A stretch of DNA of 64,000 nucleotides. Source: Winogradskyella jejuensis (lineage in GTDB: Bacteria > Bacteroidota > Bacteroidia > Flavobacteriales > Flavobacteriaceae). The stretch covers positions 992,001-1,056,000 of the forward strand of contig NZ_FQWS01000002.1 of NCBI RefSeq assembly GCF_900129745.1, given 5' to 3'. The notes beneath the pieces are model-generated. The model was not told the origin of the DNA and did no database searches. It saw only the letters and a list, made by a program, of their open reading frames with translations. Numbering within the stretch: the first letter of the stretch is position 1; each line of letters opens with the position of its first letter. Position numbers and translations under genes: made by a program. Of this stretch, positions 33,163-42,195 are shown piece after piece.

Positions 33163-33861
33163 ATGAATACAGAACTAGCCTCTAAACAAATCAATTATAA
33201 AGGATTTGTTTTTGATATTATACTTTACCTCTCAGTAATGTTTTTGATAAGGGAGTTTTACTTTTCTCAACTGCCTTTTATTGCAAATGGATTAATGTGG
33301 TCATTATCAACTTTAATAATTGCCATATGGAGAATGAAAGCTCGAAATATTACGTGGAAAGATATAGGATTACGAAAACCAGAAAATCTATTAAAAACAC
33401 TATTGACAACTATCGGAATATTAATAGCTATCCCCATATTAATTATAGTTTTTCAGCTAATTCAAAATTTACTTCCTTTCAATTTATCACCAGATACTTC
33501 GTCACAAGATGCAATTTCTAAATTTGGAGATTTAAAAGGAAATTGGATTCATTTTTTTACAATTATTCCATTTATATTAATTCAATCAGCATTAGAAGAA
33601 CTATTGGACAGAGGCTTTTTAATTAATTGGTTTGAACGCGTGTTTTCTAAAACTTCGTTTGCTACTTCTATTGCCGTTCTTTTACAAGCAATGATTTTTG
33701 GGTTTAGACATTCATATGACATTTCAGAAAGGTCAATTACAGTTGGAATTATAGGTTTAGTGATGGGAATAGCATATGTAAAATTTGGGAGAAATTTATG
33801 GCCTTTGGTTATTGCTCATTGCATACTTAACATTATGTCTATGGTTGGAAAAATTTACTAA
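33163..33861 (+). CDS. CPBP-family intramembrane metalloprotease
   Basis: A 232-residue polytopic protein with about six to seven hydrophobic segments. The two CPBP motifs are present: Glu-Glu-Leu-Leu-Asp-Arg-Gly near residue 145 (Asp where many members have Phe or Trp) and Phe-Gly-Phe-Arg-His near residue 185. A final Ala-His-Cys-Ile-Leu-Asn motif lies near residue 222. Such proteins are glutamate intramembrane proteases of the Rce1 type or bacteriocin-immunity relatives. No bacteriocin gene is seen nearby, so the role is unknown. Confidence 0.82.
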   Translation: MNTELASKQINYKGFVFDIILYLSVMFLIREFYFSQLPFIANGLMWSLSTLIIAIWRMKARNITWKDIGLRKPENLLKTLLTTIGILIAIPILIIVFQLIQNLLPFNLSPDTSSQDAISKFGDLKGNWIHFFTIIPFILIQSALEELLDRGFLINWFERVFSKTSFATSIAVLLQAMIFGFRHSYDISERSITVGIIGLVMGIAYVKFGRNLWPLVIAHCILNIMSMVGKIY

Positions 33862-34145
33862 AAAGATTGTAAACTTAAAAGGCGTATAATTAATTGTAAA
33901 GATGCTTATGCCTAAGAAAAATCTTTGCCTTGATTAGTTACTAAAATCTTGACTTAGATTGCAATAGCCTCGCTCTAGTTAACGCTGTTTTTTGCTTGTA
34001 TTCTTTCAGTCAGCTGATTCAGCAAAAGCTAATTATAGAAATACTCTAACTCAGCAACTAAATTATTAACAAACACGATAAGCGTCATATAAAAAAACCT
34101 ATTAATTCCTTAAATATTATATTTACGTTATCAACGTAAACACCA

Positions 34146-35249
34146 TTGAGTACTAACCAACGTCTCTACTTTATTGATGCCGTACGTGCATTTGCTATTT
34201 TAATGATGCTACAAGGACATTTTATAGATACCTTGCTAGCTCCTGAGCATCGAGATATGTCTCATGTAGCCTATAGAATATGGTCTTACTTTAGAGGAAT
34301 TACAGCGCCGACATTTTTTACAATTTCTGGGTTAATATTTACTTATCTATTACTCAAAGCCAAAGAAAAAGATACCGAAAAATATCGCATGCGTAAAGGT
34401 CTTAATCGAGGCATTATGCTTATTGGTATTGGATATTTGTTGAGAGCGCCTTTCCTGAGTTGGTTTACGGGTCATTTTAACACCTACTTTCTTGTTGTGG
34501 ACGTCTTGCAAATTATAGGTTTATCCCTAATGTGTATTGTAGGCTTATACTTTCTTTGTTTTAAAAATACAACCTTATTTTCTATGGTAACTTTAGCGAT
34601 TGGGTTTATTATATTTGTTACAGAACCGCTTTACAGAAATCTCTCTTTAGAAAATGTGCCCTTAATATTAGCTAATTACATAACTAAAACTAATGGGTCA
34701 GTATTTACTATTATTCCATGGTTTGGCTATATGGCATTTGGGGCTTACATCGCTACAGCATTTTACAGGCATCTAGAAAAACCAAATTTTAAGCCCGTTA
34801 CACTTTCAGTATTTTTTATTGTGGGTTATTTTTTAATAGAATGGTCGTCTCATGCATTGTTTTATTTAAACAAATGGACCGATATTCAATTGTTTTTAGA
34901 TTCTGCAAACTATAATTATTTGTTTTCAAGATTAGGAAACGTATTTATCTATTTTGCGATTTTTTATGGTTTAGAGCGTTATTTAAAACCTCCTTTATTA
35001 CTGAAAATTGGACAAAAAACCTTATCCATATATGTGATTCATTTCATTATTATTTACGGTAGTTTTACAGGTATCGGGCTAAGTCAACTCATAGGAAAAA
35101 CATTATCACCATGGCAAGCTGTTATTGGTGCAGCACTTTTCTTAACGATAGTTTGCTTTATTTCGTTCTATTATGTACAAACAAATGCCTATATCTATGG
35201 AAAATTGCGAACTTTATTTTTTAAGGTGAAAGGACTTAAGCGTAGTTAA
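34146..35249 (+). CDS. Membrane acyltransferase, DUF1624/HGSNAT-like
   Basis: A 367-residue protein with about ten helices. The opening Arg-Leu-Tyr-Phe-Ile-Asp-Ala-Val-Arg-Ala-Phe-Ala-Ile followed by Met-Leu-Gln-Gly-His-Phe-Ile-Asp is the signature of the heparan-alpha-glucosaminide N-acetyltransferase-like membrane acyltransferases. The histidine in Gln-Gly-His (near residue 25) would be the acetyl carrier. The start appears to be TTG at 34146: there is no upstream in-frame ATG, and the next Met is inside the first helix. It is followed 13 bases later by an alpha/beta hydrolase gene, so the two may act on the same acylated surface polymer. Substrate unknown. Confidence 0.78.
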   Translation: MSTNQRLYFIDAVRAFAILMMLQGHFIDTLLAPEHRDMSHVAYRIWSYFRGITAPTFFTISGLIFTYLLLKAKEKDTEKYRMRKGLNRGIMLIGIGYLLRAPFLSWFTGHFNTYFLVVDVLQIIGLSLMCIVGLYFLCFKNTTLFSMVTLAIGFIIFVTEPLYRNLSLENVPLILANYITKTNGSVFTIIPWFGYMAFGAYIATAFYRHLEKPNFKPVTLSVFFIVGYFLIEWSSHALFYLNKWTDIQLFLDSANYNYLFSRLGNVFIYFAIFYGLERYLKPPLLLKIGQKTLSIYVIHFIIIYGSFTGIGLSQLIGKTLSPWQAVIGAALFLTIVCFISFYYVQTNAYIYGKLRTLFFKVKGLKRS

Positions 35250-35262
35250 CGACATATAAACA

Positions 35263-36159
35263 ATGAAATACACAATTACTCTTCTCATAGTTTTTTTAAA
35301 TTTTCTATCAGCATATTCCCAAACTGAATTTTTAGATTCGCTTTACACGGTTGAAACCTCTACCCATACTTACCTAAAACTCAGTAAAAAGGATAGTCTT
35401 CAACTAGACTTTTACAAGCCTGTAGATGTAGATAAAGAGTTGCCGCTTCTACTCTACGTGCATGGTGGTGGTTTTTCTGGTGGTGTACGTGACGATAGCA
35501 ATACTGTACAATTTGCTACAAAAATGGCGGAGAAAGGTTATGCTGTTGCTTCAATTTCCTACCAACTCATCATGAAAAAATTAGGCTTTGGCTGCGATAC
35601 TAAAACCAAAGAAAAAATTATAGCTTTTGATACTGCTGCCGAAGACATAAGCCTAGCCATAAAATTCATTTTAAAGAATGATGACATCTTTAATATTGAC
35701 AAAGATAGAGTGGTAATTTCCGGAACGAGTGCTGGTGCTGAAGCCGTTTTACATCTAGCTTATGTCTATGAAAACAAAATATTACCCAAAAAGTTTAAAC
35801 TTGCTGGCGTAATCGGTTTAGCTGGTGCCATTACAACGCTTGAACACATTGATGCGGATAAAGCTATACCAACACAATTATTTCATGGCACTAACGATAA
35901 TTTGGTGCCCTATCATATTGCAGCGCATCACTATTGTAGTCCAAATTCTAAAGGTTATATGCTGTTATATGGAAGTCGTGCTATCGCTGACCGATTAAAA
36001 GGCTTAGGAAAGTCTTATTACCTTTTTTCTATAAACGGAGGAACGCATAGCTGGTCTGGTATACCAATGAGCCGTTGTATTATGGAAGTGACTGACTTTC
36101 TTTACAATGATGTGCTCAATAACGCCAAGCGACAGACCGAACGTACCATTGGATTTTAG
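35263..36159 (+). CDS. Exported alpha/beta-hydrolase (esterase/lipase-like)
   Basis: A 298-residue protein with a signal peptide (Lys-Tyr-Thr, Leu/Phe core, Ala-Tyr-Ser-Gln). The oxyanion motif His-Gly-Gly-Gly is near residue 68, and the nucleophile is in Gly-Thr-Ser-Ala-Gly-Ala near residue 152. The acid is probably Asp in Thr-Asn-Asp-Asn-Leu-Val-Pro near residue 212, and the histidine in Gly-Gly-Thr-His-Ser-Trp near residue 265. The fold matches hormone-sensitive-lipase/BD-FAE-type carbohydrate esterases. It probably acts in the periplasm and is co-transcribed with the upstream acyltransferase. Its stop overlaps the convergent LysR gene. Confidence 0.83.
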   Translation: MKYTITLLIVFLNFLSAYSQTEFLDSLYTVETSTHTYLKLSKKDSLQLDFYKPVDVDKELPLLLYVHGGGFSGGVRDDSNTVQFATKMAEKGYAVASISYQLIMKKLGFGCDTKTKEKIIAFDTAAEDISLAIKFILKNDDIFNIDKDRVVISGTSAGAEAVLHLAYVYENKILPKKFKLAGVIGLAGAITTLEHIDADKAIPTQLFHGTNDNLVPYHIAAHHYCSPNSKGYMLLYGSRAIADRLKGLGKSYYLFSINGGTHSWSGIPMSRCIMEVTDFLYNDVLNNAKRQTERTIGF

Positions 36160-37082
36160 TTATAGGCCTCATACCAATTGAAGGTATCGTGAATTATTCT
36201 CGCTTTTTCTGTTTCTACATAGCTGAGATATGCCGAGGCTACAGGCGATAAATTTTTAGATTTTAACCAGATTAGATTCCAATTGGTTTTAATGGGCAAA
36301 CCTTTATACGGAATTATATGCAACTCTTCATCCTTTAATTCATTCTTCAAGCCAATTAGTGGCATTATAGAAATTCCTAAACCTGCAATAAGCGCTTGTT
36401 TTAGTGCTTCGTTAGAAGTAAGCTCCATTTTTTTCTTGTTAGGAACACTGAGCTTAGTAAGAAAGGTTTCCATTGCAGAACGTGTTGCAGAACCTTTTTC
36501 TCGATAAAGCAAAGGGTATTTTTCAAAAATGGTCCTAGTAATACGTTTATCTCGAGTATCTGTATGCGCACTACCAACTAAAAATAGCTTATTTGTCATT
36601 AATTCTACTTGATTAAGACTCAAATGCTCTGGTAAAACAGACACCATGGCAAAATCAACTTCATTATTCTCTAAGCTTTTTATAACACCTGCTTTGTTGG
36701 TAACATCCATTTCTAAGTCAACACCTTGATGTTTCTGTAAAAATCCCGTGAGAAAATAAGGCATTGCGTATTTTGCCGTAGAAACGATAGCAATTTTTAG
36801 CTTTCCTGCTAATTGACCTTGGCGTGATAAGGTTTTGTAATTAATGGCTTCTACTTCATTCAATATTTTTTCGGCAGCTTCTACTATTTCATTACCAAAA
36901 TCGGTGACATAGAGTTGTCGACCAACCACTTCTGTTAAGGGAATTGAAAACTGATCTTGAAATTTTTTTAACTGCATAGATACTGCAGGTTGGCTCAAAA
37001 ATAACTCTTCAGAAGCTTTAGTAATACTCTTTAGTTTAGCGACTTTCAAGAATATTTGAAGTTGATGTAATGTGTAATTCAT
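36156..37082 (-). CDS. LysR-family transcriptional regulator, CmpR/RbcR-like by context
   Basis: A 308-residue protein with a winged helix-turn-helix at residues 1-60 (Ser-Ile-Thr-Lys-Ala-Ser-Glu-Glu-Leu-Phe-Leu-Ser-Gln-Pro-Ala-Val-Ser) and a two-lobed effector domain. It is divergent from two small genes and an SbtA-type bicarbonate transporter, 84 bases away. The arrangement mirrors the CmpR/CcmR regulators of inorganic-carbon uptake. A TAnnTTTG box (37107-37114) points toward it. Confidence 0.87.
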   Translation of the reverse strand: MNYTLHQLQIFLKVAKLKSITKASEELFLSQPAVSMQLKKFQDQFSIPLTEVVGRQLYVTDFGNEIVEAAEKILNEVEAINYKTLSRQGQLAGKLKIAIVSTAKYAMPYFLTGFLQKHQGVDLEMDVTNKAGVIKSLENNEVDFAMVSVLPEHLSLNQVELMTNKLFLVGSAHTDTRDKRITRTIFEKYPLLYREKGSATRSAMETFLTKLSVPNKKKMELTSNEALKQALIAGLGISIMPLIGLKNELKDEELHIIPYKGLPIKTNWNLIWLKSKNLSPVASAYLSYVETEKARIIHDTFNWYEAYN

Positions 37083-37106
37083 AAGTTTTGCTTATACATA
37101 TTATAA

Positions 37107-37114
37107 CAAATATA
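37107..37114 (-). promoter_or_regulatory. TAnnTTTG -7 box (TATATTTG on minus strand) of lysR
   Basis: CAAATATA on the plus strand is an exact -7 consensus on the minus strand, 24 bases before the LysR ATG. AT-rich half-sites around it are candidates for LysR autoregulation. Confidence 0.5.
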
Positions 37115-37166
37115 TATAAAAATATATGAATTATTTATTTCAATTTTGCACCGTAAATAAAAAACT

Positions 37167-37427
37167 ATGAACAGCAATTACATACCTAAGCAAACTAAAG
37201 AGTCAGAACGTATAATGTCTGATGTAAAATCTAAAAAACAAGAATCTATAGCTATTAGAGAAAAGCGCGGTGCGATATATGCTGCATTTCTTTTTTTACT
37301 AATAATGGGCTCAATAACGATTTTCTCTTCAGGCCAAGGTGTAATTTTTGACCATCTAGGAATTTCATTGTTTATCATTTCATGTATACTCTTAATAAAA
37401 ATGAGTGGGCCTACAAAACAACTTTAA
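37167..37427 (+). CDS. Small membrane protein, first gene of the bicarbonate-transporter unit
   Basis: An 86-residue protein: a hydrophilic, Lys/Glu/Ser-rich N-terminal 35 residues, then two hydrophobic helices (about 38-56 and 61-78) separated by a Gly-Gln-Gly turn. It is the first gene divergent from lysR and precedes a 103-residue gene by 19 bases. I recognise no family. Position suggests an accessory to the SbtA-like transporter. Confidence 0.6.
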   Translation: MNSNYIPKQTKESERIMSDVKSKKQESIAIREKRGAIYAAFLFLLIMGSITIFSSGQGVIFDHLGISLFIISCILLIKMSGPTKQL

Positions 37428-37446
37428 TTAATTGAAACTAAATATT

Positions 37447-37758
37447 ATGTCTAAAATTTCTGAAAAACCATTAGTGAGTACTAAACAAGAAGTACAACTT
37501 GTAGAAGGAGAATTTACTTGTTCTGAAGCATCATTTGTTATTAACGAGCTTATTAACGAAAAAATAAATTTCCATAAACTACAACGTTTAAGACTTTGCG
37601 AAGGTGATGAAAACTCCGATACGCGTTATGCCAATAAGCGTATTGCTGAATTAGAAAACGAAAAGCTTATAGCTAAATCATACATTGACAAAGCACGAAA
37701 AGAAGGCTACGACGTCTTTATAGATGGTGTTCTAGAGATACGATTTGTAAAAAAATAA
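37447..37758 (+). CDS. Small soluble protein of the bicarbonate-transporter unit
   Basis: A 103-residue protein without a signal peptide or membrane segment. After a loose N-terminus it has a helical core with many charged residues (Glu-Asn-Ser-Asp-Thr-Arg-Tyr-Ala-Asn-Lys-Arg-Ile near residues 50-60) and ends in a strand-like Glu-Ile-Arg-Phe-Val-Lys-Lys. I used the ATG at 37447; an upstream TTG adds five residues only. It lies where some SbtA operons carry the PII-like SbtB, but no PII T-loop or fold motif is visible. It is followed by a terminator. Confidence 0.6.
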   Translation: MSKISEKPLVSTKQEVQLVEGEFTCSEASFVINELINEKINFHKLQRLRLCEGDENSDTRYANKRIAELENEKLIAKSYIDKARKEGYDVFIDGVLEIRFVKK

Positions 37759-37770
37759 CAAACCACTTCA

Positions 37771-37797
37771 ATCCCGCTTAACCAGCGGGATTTTTTC
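37771..37797 (+). terminator. Intrinsic terminator before the bicarbonate transporter gene
   Basis: Stem ATCCCGCT/AGCGGGAT with a five-base loop and six T, 12 bases after the stop at 37758. It would separate or attenuate expression of the transporter gene starting at 37853. Confidence 0.85.
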
Positions 37798-37852
37798 AGA
37801 CTAACACTTTAAAAAACAAGTCTTTAGACTTGAACTACTAAACGATTATTTA

Positions 37853-38815
37853 ATGGATTTACATTTACTCTTTGATAATCTTACTAACCCTGCGCTTTTA
37901 TTTTTCTTTTTAGGTATTATTGCCGTACAAGTAAAAAGTGATTTAGCGCTCCCAGAAAATTCTTCAAAATTTATCTCACTATATCTTTTATTATCTATTG
38001 GTTTTAAAGGTGGACATGAGTTAGCGCATAGCACACTAAATACTGAAATTATTCTATCATTATTATTGGGAATACTATTAGCGATCATTGTTCCCTTTTA
38101 CACCTATTTTATTCTAAGACGAAAATTTAATGTGGTAAATTCTGGGGCAATTGCTGCAACCTATGGTTCTATTAGTGCAGTAACCTTTGTAACAGCAGTC
38201 TCTTTTTTAGAAATAGCAAATATTCCGTTTAGTGGACACATGGTAGCCATTATGGCATTAATGGAAGCGCCATCGATTATTGTAGGTGTTTTACTTATTT
38301 CAATTTACGATAAAACGAATAAAACAGATATTTCCATTCCTAAACTAGTGAAACATTCTTTTACTAATGGTAGTGTGCTTTTAATTTTAGGCAGTCTTAT
38401 TATTGGAATGCTTACAAGTGATGCACAAGCTGACGGTATTAAGCCTTTCACAACAGATATTTTTAAAGGCTTTTTAATGGTTTTTCTATTAGATATGGGA
38501 ATTACTAGTGGGAAAAAATTGGGAACTTTCTTAAAAAAAGGATGGTTTGCATTTCTATTTGCTATAATTATTCCAATTATAAATGGTGTTACGGTCGCTG
38601 TAGTTAGTGGCTGGATTACCGATAGTGTAGGAAATCGATTATTGTTCTCTATACTTGCGGCAAGTGCGTCCTATATCGCCGTACCAGCAGCGATGCGCTT
38701 AGCGGCTCCTAAAGCAAACCCAAGTTTGTATTTGCCAATGGCTTTGGCTATTACGTTTCCGTTTAATATAACGCTTGGATTACCGCTCTATTTGGGCGTC
38801 ATCAACTGTTTTTAA
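37853..38815 (+). CDS. SbtA-like sodium-dependent bicarbonate transporter
   Basis: A 320-residue inner-membrane protein with ten predicted helices in two inverted halves. Family signatures are Gly-Phe-Lys-Gly-Gly near residue 50 and Tyr-Gly-Ser-Ile-Ser-Ala-Val-Thr-Phe near residue 103 in the first half, and Asp-Met-Gly-Ile near residue 215 and Ala-Ser-Ala-Ser-Tyr-Ile-Ala-Val-Pro-Ala-Ala near residue 270 in the second. SbtA proteins take up bicarbonate with Na+. In a heterotroph this would feed carboxylases. The gene follows a terminator by 55 bases, so it may have its own promoter or rely on read-through. The divergent LysR gene supports regulation. Confidence 0.87.
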   Translation: MDLHLLFDNLTNPALLFFFLGIIAVQVKSDLALPENSSKFISLYLLLSIGFKGGHELAHSTLNTEIILSLLLGILLAIIVPFYTYFILRRKFNVVNSGAIAATYGSISAVTFVTAVSFLEIANIPFSGHMVAIMALMEAPSIIVGVLLISIYDKTNKTDISIPKLVKHSFTNGSVLLILGSLIIGMLTSDAQADGIKPFTTDIFKGFLMVFLLDMGITSGKKLGTFLKKGWFAFLFAIIIPIINGVTVAVVSGWITDSVGNRLLFSILAASASYIAVPAAMRLAAPKANPSLYLPMALAITFPFNITLGLPLYLGVINCF

Positions 38816-38833
38816 TAAGATATTGTTTGTTTT

Positions 38834-39790
38834 TTACTTAGATGTCTCTAAATACTTTAGTACGTTATTTTCTATACGTTGCTGAATGTTGGAGACATCT
38901 GCTTTTACAAATGGTTCACCAGTAATATTTTCGTAAAGCTCAATATAACGTTCACTAACGGTTTCTATATATTCATCTGACATAAATGGAACTGTTTGTC
39001 CTTCTAATCCTTGAAAATTATTTGATATCAACCACTGACGTACAAACTCTTTAGACAATTGTTTTTGAGCCTCTCCTCTGCTTTGACGTTCTTCATAACC
39101 ATCGGCATAGAAATAACGGGATGAGTCTGGCGTGTGGATTTCATCAATAAGAACAATCTTCCCATCTTTTGTTTTCCCGAATTCGTACTTGGTATCCACC
39201 AAAATTAAACCACGCTTAGCAGCAATTTCTGTTCCGCGCTGAAACAACTTTCGTGTGTAATCTTCGAGAACTACATAATCTTCTTCAGAGACAATACCTC
39301 GTTTAAGAATATCTTCTCTTGAAATGTCTTCATCATGGTCACCCATTTCGGCTTTAGTGGCCGGAGTTATTATTGGTTCTGGGAACTTATCATTCTCTTG
39401 CATACCATCTGGCATTGGCACACCACAAAGCATACGCTTACCCAGTTTATACTCTCGCGCTGCATGACCCGACATGTAACCTCGAATCACCATTTCTACT
39501 TTAAAAGGCTCACACAGATGCCCAACAGCAACGTTTGGGTCTGGTGTTGCGACTAGCCAATTAGGCACTAAATCTTCAGTAGCCTTCATCATTTGTGTGG
39601 CAATCTGATTTAAAATTTGTCCTTTGTATGGTATTCCTTTGGACATAACCACATCAAAAGCAGAAAGCCTATCTGTAGCAATCATAATCAATTGGTCGTC
39701 GTTGATATTATAAACTTCTCTAACTTTTCCTTTGTAAACACTTTTCTGATTTGGAAAGTTGAAGTTGGTGTCTATGATGGTATTACTCAT
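38834..39790 (-). CDS. purC: SAICAR synthase
   Basis: A 318-residue enzyme of purine synthesis joining aspartate to CAIR. The N-terminal Tyr-Lys-Gly-Lys-Val-Arg-Glu-Val-Tyr nucleotide loop is near residue 18; Ala-Thr-Asp-Arg-Leu-Ser-Ala-Phe-Asp is near residue 39; Arg-Gly-Tyr-Met-Ser-Gly-His near residue 102; and [11 protein letters not shown] near residue 217. Its start overlaps the phoH stop by one base, so the two are translationally coupled. Confidence 0.95.
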   Translation of the reverse strand: MSNTIIDTNFNFPNQKSVYKGKVREVYNINDDQLIMIATDRLSAFDVVMSKGIPYKGQILNQIATQMMKATEDLVPNWLVATPDPNVAVGHLCEPFKVEMVIRGYMSGHAAREYKLGKRMLCGVPMPDGMQENDKFPEPIITPATKAEMGDHDEDISREDILKRGIVSEEDYVVLEDYTRKLFQRGTEIAAKRGLILVDTKYEFGKTKDGKIVLIDEIHTPDSSRYFYADGYEERQSRGEAQKQLSKEFVRQWLISNNFQGLEGQTVPFMSDEYIETVSERYIELYENITGEPFVKADVSNIQQRIENNVLKYLETSK

Positions 39791-40743
39791 TAATCTCTAT
39801 TTTCAATTTCTTTATACGCTGCAATAACTTTCTTAACCAGTTTATGACGGATAACATCTTTATCATCCAAATAAATCATACCGATACCATCTACATTCTT
39901 AAGGACTAAAAGCGCCTCTTTTAATCCAGAAATTGTGCGACGCGGTAAATCAACTTGACCTGGGTCGCCCGTTAACAAAAACTTGGCGTTTTTACCCATA
40001 CGAGTTAAAAACATCTTCATTTGGTTATGCGTCGTATTCTGACCTTCATCTAATATTACAAAAGCATTATCAAGTGTACGACCACGCATAAAAGCCAATG
40101 GCGCTATTTGCACAACGCCTTTCTCGATATAATTTGCTAGCTTTTCTGCAGGTATCATATCTCTTAAAGCGTCATAAAGCGGTTGCATGTATGGATCTAG
40201 CTTTTCTTTTAAATCTCCAGGTAAAAAACCTAAGTTCTCTCCTGCTTCAACAGCTGGACGCGTTAAAATAATACGTTTAACTTGTTTGTTCTTTAAGGCC
40301 TCTACTGCCAAAGCCACGCCTGTATATGTTTTTCCGGTACCTGCTGGTCCGATAGCAAAAACCATATCGTTCTTACGCATGCTCTCAACCAACTTACGTT
40401 GATTAGCCGTTTGTGCTTTGATTAATTTTCCACCTACGCCGTGGACTATAACTTCGCCACTGTTTTCAGAAGTGCTATAGTCATCACTGGTTTGACTTGT
40501 TAATACACGCTCAATTACATTTTCATCAAGCTTATTGTATTTACCAAAATGCGTCATAAGCATCGTCATACGACGGTCAAACTCTTCAAGGAGTTCTTCA
40601 TCACCATAAGCTTTAATCTTATTGCCTCTGGCTACAATTTTTAGTTTAGGGAAATATTTTTTTAGTAGGGCTATATTGGCGTTTTGAGCACCAAAAAATT
40701 CTTTTGGAGAAATTTCTTCAAGTTCAAGGATAAGTTCGTTCAA
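39790..40743 (-). CDS. phoH: PhoH-family ATPase
   Basis: A 317-residue cytosolic ATPase, also related to RNA helicases. Walker A is Gly-Pro-Ala-Gly-Thr-Gly-Lys-Thr near residue 133; Walker B is Val-Ile-Leu-Asp-Glu-Gly-Gln near residue 230; and Leu-Thr-Gly-Asp-Pro-Gly-Gln-Val-Asp near residue 257 is characteristic. An N-terminal KH-like region covers about residues 10-75. The most likely start is a TTG at 40743, giving Met-Asn-Glu-Leu-Ile-Leu as in flavobacterial homologues; no ATG is available upstream. It is the first gene of a phoH-purC unit. Confidence 0.9.
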   Translation of the reverse strand: MNELILELEEISPKEFFGAQNANIALLKKYFPKLKIVARGNKIKAYGDEELLEEFDRRMTMLMTHFGKYNKLDENVIERVLTSQTSDDYSTSENSGEVIVHGVGGKLIKAQTANQRKLVESMRKNDMVFAIGPAGTGKTYTGVALAVEALKNKQVKRIILTRPAVEAGENLGFLPGDLKEKLDPYMQPLYDALRDMIPAEKLANYIEKGVVQIAPLAFMRGRTLDNAFVILDEGQNTTHNQMKMFLTRMGKNAKFLLTGDPGQVDLPRRTISGLKEALLVLKNVDGIGMIYLDDKDVIRHKLVKKVIAAYKEIENRD

Positions 40744-40886
40744 AAGCAACTTGGATTTAGTGAATATATCAGTTCAGTTTTATTAGCTTTCCTCTGTAGA
40801 AGCTCAAATTTTATATACAAAATTTAGCTTTACTTCGGTAACCACTACGTTAGTTCACGTAATTTTTTCATTCAGAAAAACGAATC

Positions 40887-40914
40887 TTTGAATTAAAAAA
40901 TTCGTGTACTTTTG
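40887..40914 (+). promoter_or_regulatory. Promoter of the SAM-adenosyltransferase-like gene (TTTG / TACTTTTG)
   Basis: TTTG at 40887-40890 and TACTTTTG at 40907-40914 fit the -33/-7 pattern with a 16-base gap, slightly short. The leader to the ATG at 40977 is about 60 bases. Confidence 0.5.
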
Positions 40915-40976
40915 TGCTTCAACAAATCTAATAATTTAATCCCTCGATTGGTTAAAAAAATATTAACAATCCGCTA

Positions 40977-41813
40977 ATGCCAATTATAACTTTAACTACT
41001 GATTTTGGAGAAAAAGACCATTTCGCTGGTGCGGTTAAAGGGGCTATTTATAGTGAACTTTCGGATGTTAGAATTGTTGATGTTTCGCATTCTATTTCGC
41101 CTTTTAACATTATGGAAGCCGCATACACGATACAAAATGCGTACAGTAGTTTTCCTGAAGGAACCATACATATTATTGGTATAGACTCTGAGCTAAGCCC
41201 AGAGAACAAGCATATTGCCGTAAAACTAGACGACCACTATTTTATCTGTGCAAACAACGGTATTATGAGTATGATATGTCAAGATATAGCACCAGAGAAA
41301 ATTGTAGAAATCAATATCCACGATAAAATACAAACAAGCTTCCCTGTACTTGATGTGTTTGTAAAAGTGGCTTGCCATATTGCCCGTGGAGGAACGCTAG
41401 AGGTCATAGGAAAAGTTATTAACAATATAAAACCAATTAAGTATTTGGTCCCCTTTGTTAATGACGAAAAAACTCAGATTATAGGCACCGTAATATACAT
41501 TGATAATTATGGGAATGTGATTACCAATATTAAGCGGAAATTCTTTGAGAATATTCAGAAAACAAGAAATTATGAAATCGCAGCTAGGAACTATAAGTTT
41601 AAAAAAGTGTATGACCGCTACGGAGATATTATAAATTTTGAAATACCAGAAGAAAAACGAAATGACGAGGGTAAGGCTTTGGTAGTTTTTAACGCTTCCA
41701 ACTATCTAGAAATAGCCGTATATAAAAGTAATTGTAGCACTGTTGGAAGTGCATCGACGCTTATGGGATTAAAAGAAATGGACACAGTAACTGTAACTTT
41801 TGATAAGATTTAA
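40977..41813 (+). CDS. SAM hydroxide adenosyltransferase-like protein (DUF62/chlorinase-fluorinase fold)
   Basis: A 278-residue protein starting with Ile-Thr-Leu-Thr-Thr-Asp-Phe-Gly, then Asp-His-Phe-Ala-Gly-Ala-Val-Lys-Gly, the signature of the family that hydrolyses S-adenosylmethionine to adenosine and methionine. Ile-Asp-Asn-Tyr-Gly-Asn-Val-Ile-Thr-Asn near residue 178 and a Val-Phe-Asn-Ala-Ser near residue 240 form the C-terminal domain site. The fluorinase/chlorinase loop that marks halogenating members is not evident. It is followed at once by a small monooxygenase-like gene. Confidence 0.87.
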   Translation: MPIITLTTDFGEKDHFAGAVKGAIYSELSDVRIVDVSHSISPFNIMEAAYTIQNAYSSFPEGTIHIIGIDSELSPENKHIAVKLDDHYFICANNGIMSMICQDIAPEKIVEINIHDKIQTSFPVLDVFVKVACHIARGGTLEVIGKVINNIKPIKYLVPFVNDEKTQIIGTVIYIDNYGNVITNIKRKFFENIQKTRNYEIAARNYKFKKVYDRYGDIINFEIPEEKRNDEGKALVVFNASNYLEIAVYKSNCSTVGSASTLMGLKEMDTVTVTFDKI

Positions 41814-41814
41814 G

Positions 41815-42111
41815 ATGTTAATACGAATTGTAAAAATGAGTTTTCAACCAGAAAAAGTAGATGAATTTTTATCTAATTTTGAAGCGAATAAAACTAAGAT
41901 TCGTGCGTTTGATGGTTGTAATTTTTTAGAATTGTATAGAGTCCAAAACAATACAAACATCTTTTTTACGTATAGCTATTGGACATCTGAAGCAGATTTG
42001 AATACTTATAGACATTCTGATTTGTTTAAAGGCGTTTGGTCAAAAACTAAACCTCTATTTAATGCAAAGCCAGAAGCCTGGAGTGTAGAGAAAGTAGCTT
42101 CGTTGGAGTAA
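41815..42111 (+). CDS. Antibiotic-biosynthesis-monooxygenase-fold protein
   Basis: A 98-residue protein of ferredoxin-like ABM fold: Arg-Ile-Val-Lys-Met-Ser-Phe-Gln-Pro opening strand, Phe-Leu-Glu-Leu-Tyr-Arg central strand, Tyr-Ser-Tyr-Trp-Thr-Ser segment and His-Ser-Asp-Leu-Phe helix. YgiN-type quinol monooxygenases and heme-degrading proteins share this fold; no substrate-specific residue can be named. The ATG at 41815 lies one base after the upstream stop codon; a TTG-based extension overlapping that gene was rejected. Confidence 0.75.
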   Translation: MLIRIVKMSFQPEKVDEFLSNFEANKTKIRAFDGCNFLELYRVQNNTNIFFTYSYWTSEADLNTYRHSDLFKGVWSKTKPLFNAKPEAWSVEKVASLE

Positions 42112-42130
42112 GATTTTAGTGATAATAATA

Positions 42131-42162
42131 TTTTGTGATTCTGAAATAAGTTCAGAATGACG
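42131..42162. repeat. REP-like inverted repeat, family A copy 2
   Basis: An 8-bp perfect stem ATTCTGAA/TTCAGAAT (42138-42145, 42151-42158), 5-base loop and a GACGAC flank. It is the reverse-orientation partner of 7764-7795; both stem arms differ from that copy at the same position while staying paired. It lies between the ABM-fold gene and gldF. Confidence 0.7.
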
Positions 42163-42195
42163 ACACCAAAAAATAGACTGAATACTGAATTTAAT

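Noticed and set aside
33862..34145. Possible gene or RNA in the 284-base gap before the acyltransferase
   Set aside because: Only very short frames and no tRNA-like fold, terminator or repeat were recognised; it was left unannotated.
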